DNA of 45,290 nucleotides, taken from assembly GCA_029571005.1 (NCBI GenBank), contig JAKPTG010000112.1:1-45290 (forward strand), written 5' to 3'. Position numbers and translations under genes: made by a program. Shown here one piece after another: positions 18,416 through 25,962 of this stretch (positions within the stretch are counted from its first letter, which is position 1; each line of letters starts with the position of its first letter). The notes beneath the pieces are model-generated. The model ran no database searches and had not been told where the DNA came from. It worked only from the letters and a program-made list of their open reading frames with translations. This DNA is from Candidatus Fermentibacterota bacterium (GTDB lineage: Bacteria; Fermentibacterota; Fermentibacteria; Fermentibacterales; JCC-6).

Positions 18416-18432
18416 GTACCCTGGAGGGGTAC
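18416..18432. repeat. Inverted repeat upstream of mreB (GTACCC-N5-GGGTAC)
   Basis: A perfect 6-bp inverted repeat, GTACCC and GGGTAC with a TGGAG loop, lies about 80 bases before the mreB ATG. It is not followed by a T-tract and lies just upstream of the AT-rich candidate -10, so an operator is a reasonable guess; a simple RNA hairpin is the alternative. A second pair, GTTAAC at 18449-18454 and 18465-18470, lies next to it with a 10-base spacer. Confidence 0.35.
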
Positions 18433-18465
18433 AAACCGGGCGGCCCTTGTTAACAGGGCTTCGAG

Positions 18466-19230
18466 TTAACGGATCCGGGGCTCCGGGGTGAGCCGCCAGG
18501 GGGGATGCGGCGGCAACGTGTCAACGGACACCGGGACCCTGAGGGACCATAGCGCGTCCCACGGAGGGGTGTTCTCATCGATGGCGGTAATTGTAAACTC
18601 GGTTGTCCCATAAGGTGTTACGATAAGCCAGCCCGAGGGCCAGGCCCGGTATTCATCGTGGGCCGAAGCCTGGGTCACCGTGGCCGAGGACAGGCCCATC
18701 GTCAGCCTTGAAGGAAAAAGACCGCCTTCGAATACGAGGCCGGCGGTATCACCGGCGGCGGTGAAAAGCCAGCCCCCTTCGGTCACGGTCTCGTCCAGCA
18801 CCCGGGGCTCGGGGGGAACCGGAAACCCGGTCCGAAGAAGTGCCAGGAGGGAAATCACCGGAAGACAACCGTTTCCCGCACGAAGACCGGCGGTGTGAAA
18901 GAATGCGCTCCGCTCTCCGGGGTAGTAGCACAGAAAACCGGTGGAGTCGCAGAAAAAACTGGCCAGGGGCCGCCCGTCCGGGCCGTAAACATCACCCCTG
19001 AGCCTGGGCGGAAACCGGCTTCCCCAAATCACCATGGGGCCCTCCGCCACCAGGCCCTTGCCGACGGCTTTGGCCCGCCCACGGATCTGGAAATGGTTCA
19101 GGTTCTCCCAGCAGAATGCCGCCCGGGCCATGTACAGCCGTTCCGGGGCGATGGAGACTTCACTGCGGGCGGCGCAGCCGGAAAGGGTCAGAAGCAACGC
19201 CGCCGGAAGGGCGAGACGGGATAGCCCCAT
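18466..19230 (-). CDS. Predicted lipoprotein, LolB/DUF4292-like
   Basis: 254 residues with a lipoprotein signal peptide (MGLSRLALPAALLLTLSGC, lipobox LSGC, Cys19). The mature part contains strands such as FQIRGRAKAVGKG, GPMVIWGSRFPPRLRGDVYG and FPSRLTMGL, the pattern expected from the half-barrel fold of LolB and DUF4292 proteins. LolB receives lipoproteins at the outer membrane; DUF4292 proteins are of unknown role. The assignment is based on fold-like pattern only. Its ATG overlaps the stop of the small coiled-coil gene (TGATG). Its end is 131 bases before mreB, and read-through into mreB is possible. Confidence 0.6.
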   Translation of the reverse strand: MGLSRLALPAALLLTLSGCAARSEVSIAPERLYMARAAFCWENLNHFQIRGRAKAVGKGLVAEGPMVIWGSRFPPRLRGDVYGPDGRPLASFFCDSTGFLCYYPGERSAFFHTAGLRAGNGCLPVISLLALLRTGFPVPPEPRVLDETVTEGGWLFTAAGDTAGLVFEGGLFPSRLTMGLSSATVTQASAHDEYRAWPSGWLIVTPYGTTEFTITAIDENTPPWDALWSLRVPVSVDTLPPHPPWRLTPEPRIR

Positions 19231-19436
19231 CAGGCTCCGTACTGCTTCTCCAGTGCAGATATCCGCCGATCCAGCTCCAGCTCGGCGGCCAGTCTCTGCC
19301 TTCTCTTCCGGAGCACTCCGGCCTTTTCCGCCGGAACCCTCGCGATCAGGTTGTCGAGCATCGCCAGTGCCCTGACCCTGTCCCCCGCCTTTGCGGTGTC
19401 GTTAATGGTCCTGACCAGATCGCTGAGTTTAGCCAT
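19230..19436 (-). CDS. Small coiled-coil protein of unknown function
   Basis: 68 residues, mostly helix with heptad spacing (LIARVPAEKAGVLRKRRQRLAAELELDRRISALEKQ). It is charged, has no cysteine and no signal peptide, so cytoplasmic. The ATG at 19436 overlaps the end of the PHP gene by 8 bases and the stop overlaps the lipoprotein start, which argues that it is translated. Unrecognised; a small adaptor is possible. Confidence 0.65.
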   Translation of the reverse strand: MAKLSDLVRTINDTAKAGDRVRALAMLDNLIARVPAEKAGVLRKRRQRLAAELELDRRISALEKQYGA

Positions 19437-20319
19437 GCCGATAGACCTCCTTCTTCAAGGATCCGCAGGTTTCCAGGAAGGCAGCCACCTGCCCCGAGTC
19501 CACCCTGAATCCGTCGGCGCTGGGGGGGAAAACATCTCTGTCGTCAATGCCGTGGTAATCACTTCCACCGGTCACAAGAAGGTCGAGTTTCCGGGCGGTT
19601 TCCAGCAGGAATCCGATGAACCTTTCATCGTGGCCGGGGTAGAAGACCTCTAGACCCATTAGCCCTTCGTCCTTCAGGGAGGCCGCCAGCGCCCTTACCC
19701 GGCTTTCATCCCTGTTCTCCAGGAGCCCGGGGTGCGCCAGAACCGGGATTCCGCGGTTCTCCCGGATGAGCCCGATCGCCCGGTAATCCCCGAGCCTCTT
19801 CCGGGAAACGTAGGCCGGAGCGCCTCTGCCCAGGTAGTCCCTGAAGGCCTCCTCGGAATTCCTTACAACACCCTTCATCACCATGACGGCCGCGATGTGC
19901 GGCCTTCCCGTAACCCCGGCGCCGGCCTTCTCCCCGACCTCCTCCATCGTTACGGGAACACCCATTTCCACGAGCTTGTCCACTATCAGGCGGTTTCTCT
20001 CGTCCCTGGCCCTGCGAACCGCCTTCAGGGCCTGCTCCACCGATCCGCCGTCCCAGGTTTCCGGGTCGCATCCGGGGAAGTAGCCCAGCATGTGAGCGGA
20101 CCCTCCGCCGTGGAGTTCGACGCTCAGTTCGATGCCCGGGATGAGGTCCAGCCCGGAGGCCGCGGCGGCGGCGCCGGCTTCGGGAATGCCGCAGAAGGTA
20201 TCGTGGTCCGTGATTGACAAGGCCCGGAAGCCGCAGGAGGAAGCCTTTTCCACAAGCCACGACGGGCTCCTGAGACCGTCACTGCCGGTGCTGTGCACAT
20301 GAAGATCTACAGTGGCCAT
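19429..20319 (-). CDS. PHP-domain phosphoesterase (RNase AM/TrpH-like)
   Basis: 296 residues. The PHP metal-binding motifs are in order: DLHVHSTGSDG at the start, ITDHDT, GIELS, LAHPG and GGSDYHG near the C-terminus. This combination matches the TrpH/YciV group, which removes 5' nucleotides from short RNAs or hydrolyses 3',5'-nucleoside bisphosphates. Start is ATG at 20319 with AAAGGTGAT in front; a longer reading frame upstream would enter the divergent HD gene's leader. It is the first of three overlapping genes. It is divergent from the HD phosphohydrolase gene, sharing a 94-base control region. Confidence 0.9.
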   Translation of the reverse strand: MATVDLHVHSTGSDGLRSPSWLVEKASSCGFRALSITDHDTFCGIPEAGAAAAASGLDLIPGIELSVELHGGGSAHMLGYFPGCDPETWDGGSVEQALKAVRRARDERNRLIVDKLVEMGVPVTMEEVGEKAGAGVTGRPHIAAVMVMKGVVRNSEEAFRDYLGRGAPAYVSRKRLGDYRAIGLIRENRGIPVLAHPGLLENRDESRVRALAASLKDEGLMGLEVFYPGHDERFIGFLLETARKLDLLVTGGSDYHGIDDRDVFPPSADGFRVDSGQVAAFLETCGSLKKEVYRHG

Positions 20320-20413
20320 ATCACCTTTCCAAGGAAAACGGAATATGTTCCTAAGTCGCCGGCCGGGCAATGGAGCCGGTGTCGGCGGGCGGGAGCCGGA
20401 CGAAGGGTTTTCC
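20320..20413. promoter_or_regulatory. Shared divergent leader of the PHP and HD genes
   Basis: A 94-base gap between two divergent nucleotide-phosphohydrolase genes that must hold both promoters. No convincing -35/-10 pair was found by eye on either strand. It is GC-rich in its right half. Confidence 0.4.
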
Positions 20414-21766
20414 ATGCGAAAGGTGATGTACATCAGGGACCCGGTGCACGGGTCAATCAAACTGTCCCCCCTGCAGGAGGATCTGCTGAAGACGGTGGAG
20501 GTCCAGAGGCTCAGCTTCATCCATCAGCTGGGCACCACATTTCAGTGCTACCCCGGCGCCCACGGCATGAGGCTGGCCCATGCGGTGGGGGTGTCGCACC
20601 TCGCCGGGGTGATCGCCGATCACCTGGCCGAAACCGGTATCCCGCCGTCAACGCCGGAGGACGGCGGTCGGGCGGCGGACCTGGTCCAGGCGGCGGGAAT
20701 GCTTCACGACATAGGGCACACCCCCTGGTCCCACACCCTCGAACCGCTGTACTTCGAACTTCACGGCACGGATCACATGGGGCTGGTTGCGGAAATCGTC
20801 ACCGGCAGAACGAAGATGAACATACCGGGCTCCGGAAGGATTCCGGATATCCTGCGGGACCGGCACATTGACCCTTCCAGCGTGGCGGAACTCGTGAGAA
20901 GCAGGTTCAGGGGCGCTCCTTTCATACAGCAGATCATCTTCGGCGAAGTTGACGCGGACATGCTGGACTACCTCCAGAGGGACTTCCATTTCACCGGAGT
21001 GGCCTTCGGACACATAGAGGTTGACCGTATCATCAGCACCATGACCGTGAGGGATGGAAGCCTGGTTTTCCAGCTCAAGGGCCTGGACGCGGTGAGGGAC
21101 TTTCTGCTGGCCAGGTTTCACATGTACTCCGGGGTGTACCTGCACAAAAAGACCAGGATTGTGGACCAGATGCTCCTGGCGGCGGCCCGGCGCAGTATCC
21201 TGGAACTGGGGGAGACGCCGGATTTCCACTTCATGACCGACGACCAGCTCCTCAGCCGGCTGGCGGAGCAGTCCGAAGACCCGTGGGTCAGGGAAATGGC
21301 CTGGCGGGTCAAGTTCCGGCAGGGTCTCTTCAGCCAGGTCTTCAGTGTCGGCGCCCTGGCCGACTCCCGCAGGAACGCCGGCTTCCTGGCGGAACTCCTC
21401 TCCCACGGAAGGTCGCCCCGGGAAGGCGCCGATGTCATGGCCGGCAGAATAGCCTCCGAGTCCGGGGTGGACCGGCGGTACATAATCGTTGACCTCCCTG
21501 TGGAGGCGGTGAAGATGAGCGAAGAACGCTTCGGACGCCTGGACATCCGCTTCGTGGACCCGTCGGACCGCGTCCTGACCCTGGAGGAGGTGGATCCGGC
21601 CTTCTCCCGGTACCTCGGGGAGATGAAACCCAACAGGAACATGATCACCGTGAGCTGCGCCCCCGAGTACCGGGAGAGGGTGGCTTCAGCCTGCGGGAAG
21701 ATATTCAGGGAAGCGGTGATCCCGCTGTTCTCGGAGGAGGATCAGGAAAGCTCGCCGTCCAGGTAG
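20414..21766 (+). CDS. HD-domain phosphohydrolase (COG1078, dNTPase-like)
   Basis: 450 residues, the usual size for this family. The HD metal site is clear: AHGMRLAHAVGVSHLAG supplies the first His and LHDIGHTPWSHTLE (His98, Asp99) the HD pair. VDADMLDYLQRDFHFTG supplies a later Asp. Related proteins hydrolyse dNTPs or other nucleotides. Start ATG 20414 follows AAGGG by 6 bases and was preferred to the ATG at 20426. The protein is cytoplasmic. It is divergent from the PHP gene and its end overlaps the ankyrin gene by 25 bases, tail to tail. Confidence 0.93.
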   Translation: MRKVMYIRDPVHGSIKLSPLQEDLLKTVEVQRLSFIHQLGTTFQCYPGAHGMRLAHAVGVSHLAGVIADHLAETGIPPSTPEDGGRAADLVQAAGMLHDIGHTPWSHTLEPLYFELHGTDHMGLVAEIVTGRTKMNIPGSGRIPDILRDRHIDPSSVAELVRSRFRGAPFIQQIIFGEVDADMLDYLQRDFHFTGVAFGHIEVDRIISTMTVRDGSLVFQLKGLDAVRDFLLARFHMYSGVYLHKKTRIVDQMLLAAARRSILELGETPDFHFMTDDQLLSRLAEQSEDPWVREMAWRVKFRQGLFSQVFSVGALADSRRNAGFLAELLSHGRSPREGADVMAGRIASESGVDRRYIIVDLPVEAVKMSEERFGRLDIRFVDPSDRVLTLEEVDPAFSRYLGEMKPNRNMITVSCAPEYRERVASACGKIFREAVIPLFSEEDQESSPSR

Positions 21767-22554
21767 GTCGGGGCGGCGGCCTTGCCGCAGTTGCCGCAGG
21801 TGAACCTGAGGTGCTCCCATACCCCGATTGAGTTGTACCAGTTGATCCTCGAGGCGTCGGGGCGCTCCATGGCGGCGCCGCACCCGGGACATGTCCATTT
21901 GCTTTTCCGAGTCCTGCGCAGGGCCTTGAGGGCTTCCTCGATGAGGGGAATGTACTGGTGGTTGCCGGACCTCTCGGCGATCCGGATCGGAGTCAGGCCT
22001 TCGCCGTTTCTGTGGTAGGCCTTCGCCCCGTGCTTGAAAAGTATTTTCAGTATCGCTTTTCCGTTCCCGCCGGCGGCCGCCAGATGAATCGGAGCGTCAC
22101 CGTCGGAGTTCTCCGCCCCCGCGTCGGCACCTGCCTCCAGGAGAATCCTGCAGATATCCTCCCACCCTTCGGAGACCGCTATATGCAGGGCCGACTCGCC
22201 GGTGACGGACGTGGCGGCGGGGGAGGATCCGGCCTCCAGGAAGACCTTCACCATTTCACGGCTTCCGGTGCGGACCGCAAGGTGAATCGGCGATTCGCCG
22301 CCCTCGGTGACCGGTTTGTTCATATCGCCGCCCCGGCTGACGAAATTCCTCAGAACCGAAAGCAGAAGCCCGGAATCCACAGCCTCGGCGCCGGCCCTCT
22401 CCACCAGCGCCTGAAGAAGCATCCCTGCCTCCCCGACGGCCTTGCCGGTAACCTCGTAGCGCCCTGCTGAAAGGCCTTCCAGCTTTTTCCAGTCCGGGGT
22501 GGGCTTCGCCAGCTCACCGATCATCTTTCGAAGATTGTTAGTGAAAAGAGCCAA
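21742..22554 (-). CDS. Ankyrin-repeat protein with C-terminal zinc ribbon
   Basis: 270 residues. Four ankyrin repeats (about 95-220) are recognised from units such as GESPIHLAVRTGSREMVKVF, GESALHIAVSEGWEDICRIL, GDAPIHLAAAGGNGKAILKI and GLTPIRIAERSGNHQYI. A C-terminal CPGC...CGNC pair about 30 residues apart forms a predicted zinc ribbon. The N-terminal 90 residues are a helical region of unknown kind. No signal peptide, so cytoplasmic. The TTG at 22554 is chosen as start because GGAGG lies 4 bases upstream. Ankyrin proteins bind partners rather than catalyse; the partner is unknown. It is 51 bases downstream of the histidine-kinase gene on the same strand, so it may be co-transcribed. Confidence 0.85.
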   Translation of the reverse strand: MALFTNNLRKMIGELAKPTPDWKKLEGLSAGRYEVTGKAVGEAGMLLQALVERAGAEAVDSGLLLSVLRNFVSRGGDMNKPVTEGGESPIHLAVRTGSREMVKVFLEAGSSPAATSVTGESALHIAVSEGWEDICRILLEAGADAGAENSDGDAPIHLAAAGGNGKAILKILFKHGAKAYHRNGEGLTPIRIAERSGNHQYIPLIEEALKALRRTRKSKWTCPGCGAAMERPDASRINWYNSIGVWEHLRFTCGNCGKAAAPTYLDGELS

Positions 22555-22605
22555 ATCTCCTCCAAGAAAACAGCGACGTCAAAAAAACGGGAACGAGTGA
22601 TTATG

Positions 22606-24750
22606 CTAAATCCGTACCCCTCGGTCACCCCTGTCCCGTCTGACCTTCGCCACCAGTGCCCTGACGGCATGCACCATCTCGCCGGGGGGGCTGGGTTTCG
22701 GCAGAAACTCCACCCTCCTGTCGTCAAGGAGCGCCTGAATGCCGTCCGGTTTCTCATACCCGCTGGAGAGTATGACCGCCATGTCTTCGTACGCCTGGAG
22801 GCAATGGGCGGCAATACTCAACGACGGCCTGCCGGGCATGTTCAGGTCGAGGATGATCGCATCGAACCACTCCTTGCCGAGGTATTCCATGGCCTTATCA
22901 CCGTCCGCCGCGGTAACCACCCGGAAGTCCTGGGACCTGAGGAACTCCCCGAGGGTTTCCCTCACCAGGTCCGCATCGTCCGCCAGGAGCACCTTCAGAT
23001 TGTTTTCCCCGACGGAACCGGAGACGCCGGCATGCTCACCGGCCGTGTCGGAGGGTATGCCCTTGAGAACGAGACAGAGGATGGTTTCGCCCATCTCCCT
23101 TTCAAAGCTTATCCATCCGCCGAATTCCAGGGAGACCCGATAGGCGGTGCCGTAGGATGCGCCGAACTGTCGTTCGACATCCGAGGGCTCGTACTCCCGC
23201 CCGGTAAAGACATCCCTTAGTTCCGGAGGCATGATGAAGCCGTCGGAATACCTGAAGCAAAGCCTGTTTCCGCGCTCCAGGTCGGGTGAGAGGACCCGCC
23301 GCGGCAAACGGTCGGAAAGGTTTATTCTTATCCTTCCCGCAGCACCCTTCATCCGATCGCTCGAAGCCAGGGCGAGGTTGAAGAAAAACTGCCGCAGTAT
23401 GCCCCGGTCAACCAGTATCTTGAATCTGGAGGAACCTCCCGCCTCCACTGCGATGTTGAAGGGCATCACGCTTCGAAGCACCTGGGAGATTCTGGCCATT
23501 TCGTAGGACGGATCGCATATGCCCGATTCGCTCTCCCCGCTCGTCAACAGAAGCTGCAATTCGCTGCAGATGTCCGAAAGTTTCCCCGCTTCCCTCTGGA
23601 TGTCCCTGAACCTCCCGGCCAGTTCCCAATCAACGGTTGCCTCCCTTATTCCCAGGGACGCCACTCCGATGATGCCTGCAACAGTGTTATTGAGGTTGTG
23701 CGCCAGCCCCCGGACCATTCCGGCCAGTATTTCCTCATCCTGCTTTTGTTTGACCCCGTCGGCCTCCCGGGAGGTGCTCCCGGTTTCCCCGGCCCCCGGA
23801 AACAGGAAGAGAACTCCGCCGCCGCCCCCCGCCTCCATCTCGAAGGGCTGATAAACGATATCCACCTTGTTGACCTCCCCCGACGCCCGCATCAGCTCAA
23901 CGGTCTCCTGAAACGGCGATCCGCCGGAGAGGCACTTTTCCCTGACTTCACGGGGAAGCGCGATAAAGGAAGAAAAATCCGATGCGTCCTCGGCGGTTCC
24001 GGCCTCCAGGAGGAAAGCGGCGGCTCTGCTCACGGAAACCGCTCTCCCGCTGCCGTCCAGTATCAGCACGGCAACATCCGATTCGCCGATGACGGTCTTC
24101 ATGGCGGCCGCATGGATACTCTCCCGTGAAGGACCGCCGGCGGTATTCGAAAATCTCCGCAGCTCGTCGCGCCGCCTGAACATGGAAAACAGCGTCACAG
24201 CTATAGGACTGATTGCAATAATCACTATTGATAAAATTGTAATGATTATGCTATTTTTAGCGTATATATAATTATAATGCTGCTTATTCCAATCCGTATC
24301 GTCGTAGAAAAACACTGAACTCCCGGCGGGCGACAACTTGGTATACCTGACAATAAGACTCCCGGAATCCGCGTTCAGTCCGCTCCCGTGCGGCAACCGG
24401 CTCGGAAACAGGATAGACGCCGATCTCAGCCCTGAATACCCGAGCCGGGCCGAAGGTATCTCGACGGCGGCTGTGCCGCTCGATCCGCCGCCCACCCGGG
24501 ACACGGCGTAACTTTCATAGTGGTCCGCGAAACCGTGCAGCTGGATGATCCGCCTCATCCTGCCGTCCCTGAGCAGACCATCCGCATAAAAACCCCAGAG
24601 GGCGGATGCGCCCAGGGCCAGCAGTAAGCCGAAGGCAAAGGAAGCGAGTATCCCGGCGGCGTTCCTTTGCTCCCCGGGTGAGGAAGCACACGGGGTTTCA
24701 ACGGATTCCGGATGTTTCACGCGGTTCTGCTCCCCCAACCTTTCCTCCAT
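22606..24750 (-). CDS. Hybrid sensor histidine kinase homologue with degenerate kinase core
   Basis: 714 residues. Order: N-terminal cytoplasmic tail, membrane helix (about 33-53), an extracytoplasmic domain of about 110 residues, a second membrane helix (about 168-192), a PAS-like domain (about 215-320), a dimerisation/H-box domain with GLAHNLNNTVAG, an ATPase-like domain, and a C-terminal receiver domain (about 588-705) with ADD, phosphoacceptor Asp in IILDLNMPG, Ser in ILSSG and Lys in LPKP. The kinase part is damaged: the residue after the H-box His is Asn not Glu/Asp, the N-box lacks its key Asn (FNLALASSD), and the G1 and G2 boxes are replaced by SDGFIMPP and GASYGTAY. It may therefore be a pseudokinase that passes signal through the receiver. 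The start is uncertain: ATG 24750, TTG 24738 (GGAGG 5 bases before) or GTG 24720. Confidence 0.88.
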   Translation of the reverse strand: MEERLGEQNRVKHPESVETPCASSPGEQRNAAGILASFAFGLLLALGASALWGFYADGLLRDGRMRRIIQLHGFADHYESYAVSRVGGGSSGTAAVEIPSARLGYSGLRSASILFPSRLPHGSGLNADSGSLIVRYTKLSPAGSSVFFYDDTDWNKQHYNYIYAKNSIIITILSIVIIAISPIAVTLFSMFRRRDELRRFSNTAGGPSRESIHAAAMKTVIGESDVAVLILDGSGRAVSVSRAAAFLLEAGTAEDASDFSSFIALPREVREKCLSGGSPFQETVELMRASGEVNKVDIVYQPFEMEAGGGGGVLFLFPGAGETGSTSREADGVKQKQDEEILAGMVRGLAHNLNNTVAGIIGVASLGIREATVDWELAGRFRDIQREAGKLSDICSELQLLLTSGESESGICDPSYEMARISQVLRSVMPFNIAVEAGGSSRFKILVDRGILRQFFFNLALASSDRMKGAAGRIRINLSDRLPRRVLSPDLERGNRLCFRYSDGFIMPPELRDVFTGREYEPSDVERQFGASYGTAYRVSLEFGGWISFEREMGETILCLVLKGIPSDTAGEHAGVSGSVGENNLKVLLADDADLVRETLGEFLRSQDFRVVTAADGDKAMEYLGKEWFDAIILDLNMPGRPSLSIAAHCLQAYEDMAVILSSGYEKPDGIQALLDDRRVEFLPKPSPPGEMVHAVRALVAKVRRDRGDRGVRI

Positions 24751-24793
24751 ATCCGCAACATGACTTCAATCGCCGGAAATGGCAAGAAGTAAA

Positions 24794-24822
24794 TTGACAC
24801 AGTGAAAGCGATTTCTTATTAT
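24794..24822 (+). promoter_or_regulatory. Near-consensus sigma70-type promoter of the recombinase gene
   Basis: TTGACA at 24794-24799, a 17-base spacer, and TATTAT at 24817-24822. The -35 is a perfect match and the spacer is optimal. The predicted transcription start is near 24829, about 48 bases before the preferred start codon. This is the clearest promoter in the window. Confidence 0.85.
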
Positions 24823-24841
24823 TACGGTATGTTGTGGTAAT
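24818..24841. repeat. Imperfect 8-8-8 dyad over the recombinase transcription start
   Basis: ATTATTAC and GTGGTAAT form an imperfect inverted repeat (6 of 8 positions) around an 8-base centre, GGTATGTT. The architecture of two arms with a 6-8 base centre recalls Xer/dif-type recombination sites, and its place over the -10 and +1 would suit autoregulation. It could be coincidence. Confidence 0.3.
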
Positions 24842-24876
24842 CGTCGAGAACCCCTGCTCCGATGAAAGGAAAAGTG

Positions 24877-25713
24877 ATGGACTTCATTGAACGCACCAAA
24901 AAACAGTTGATGGAATCAGGAAGAAGCCCGAAGACTGCAAACAGCTATATCTCTCACCTTCGCAGGCTTACGGCTCATTTTGGCGAAGAGACAGGCAACC
25001 TCTCTTCCGAAGCCCTCAGGGATTATCTCGAGAACATGGTGGAGGAAGGCAAGTCCCTTTCCTACCTCAACCAGGCCCAGAGCGCCATAAGGTACCTTTA
25101 CACCCAGGTGCTGGACAAGGCCAACCCCCTTCCCAGCCCCAGCGTCATCGCCAAAAGAGTCCCCCTTCACGGCCTTTTCACCAGGGAAGAAATCGCGGCG
25201 CTTTTCCAGCACGTGCATGAACTCAAGTACCGCCTGGCCCTCATGTTCATCTACTCCAGCGGCCTCCGGGTGAGCGAAACCGCGATTCTCAAGCGCGAGA
25301 ACGTGGACATGGTCAACCACATCATCCACGTGTACTCCTTCGAGGGAGAATACCTCCGCGACACAATCCTGTCCAGGAAGGTCGGCAGGATTCTCGGGCA
25401 GTACCTGGACCTGAGGACCGACCCGTCGCCCTTCCTCTTCCCCGGAAGGTCGCATACCAACTACGTTTCGGCGAGAACCATCCAGAGGGCCTTCATTGAC
25501 GCACTGGACGAAGCCGGCATCAACAAGCGGGCCACCCTCGGCTGGCTGAGGCACAGCTTCGCGGTTCATCTGCTCGAGGACGGTGTTGACAGGCGCCTTG
25601 TACAGAAGCTCCTGGGCATCACCACTCCATCCATGATCACACCCTACCTCAAGCTCGCCAAGGATCGTTCCGAACTGAGGGTCATGAGCCCCCTGGATCG
25701 GTTCGATATCTGA
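24877..25713 (+). CDS. Tyrosine recombinase/integrase family protein (XerC/D-like), atypical active site
   Basis: 278 residues from ATG 24877, chosen because AAAGGA lies 6 bases upstream; ATG 24862 (283 residues) has no ribosome-binding site. The N-terminal SAM-like core-binding domain (about 1-90) is followed by a catalytic domain of standard length. The first Arg (SGLRVSE), second Arg (WLRHSFAVHLLE) and the Tyr (ITPYLKL) are present. The expected His of HxxR is Gly (GWLR), the His of LGH is Ile (LGIT), and the GKG lysine loop reads FEGEY. It may be inactive or use a divergent mechanism. Base composition is a little less G+C rich than its neighbours. It stands alone between its own promoter and terminator, with no adjacent phage or cassette genes, so it is an orphan recombinase. 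Confidence 0.92.
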   Translation: MDFIERTKKQLMESGRSPKTANSYISHLRRLTAHFGEETGNLSSEALRDYLENMVEEGKSLSYLNQAQSAIRYLYTQVLDKANPLPSPSVIAKRVPLHGLFTREEIAALFQHVHELKYRLALMFIYSSGLRVSETAILKRENVDMVNHIIHVYSFEGEYLRDTILSRKVGRILGQYLDLRTDPSPFLFPGRSHTNYVSARTIQRAFIDALDEAGINKRATLGWLRHSFAVHLLEDGVDRRLVQKLLGITTPSMITPYLKLAKDRSELRVMSPLDRFDI

Positions 25714-25732
25714 TCATTCCCGTTCCGTAAGG

Positions 25733-25763
25733 CCGGGGGGCGCAGGGCCGCCCCCCGGTTTTT
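25733..25763 (+). terminator. Rho-independent terminator after the recombinase gene
   Basis: A perfect 10-bp stem (CCGGGGGGCG / CGCCCCCCGG), loop CAGGGC, followed by five Ts. It is 19 bases after the stop codon. It is directional for + transcription; the other strand has no T-tract. Confidence 0.93.
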
Positions 25764-25868
25764 CTACACCACCGCCTCCCTCCGCGGGCGGTGTTTCCCA
25801 TGTCCTCCTCACCGCTGGAGGGCTTCCATCCAGTTGCCGGGCGAGCCGGACGATGAATCGAAGGCCCG

Positions 25869-25912
25869 GGCCGGAGCGGGGGCGTATGACCGCTCCCGCT
25901 TCATATCCGGCC
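25869..25912. other. Structured GC element downstream of ahcY
   Basis: Two alternative pairings share bases: GGAGCGG (25873-25879) with CCGCTCC (25890-25896), and GGCCGGA (25869-25875) with TCCGGCC (25906-25912). It lies 51 bases past the ahcY stop in the direction of ahcY transcription and could act in transcription end or mRNA 3' stability. There is no T-tract. The rest of the 249-base gap between the recombinase and ahcY shows nothing else recognisable. Confidence 0.3.
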
Positions 25913-25962
25913 GCTTATCCGTACGATACGGGAGCCGGTCGGTTTCGCTTACCCCATCCCTT

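Noticed and set aside
24877-25713. Integrase as evidence for a prophage or genomic island
   Set aside because: No phage genes, tRNA, direct repeats or cassette array near it; the flanking genes are ordinary chromosomal genes.
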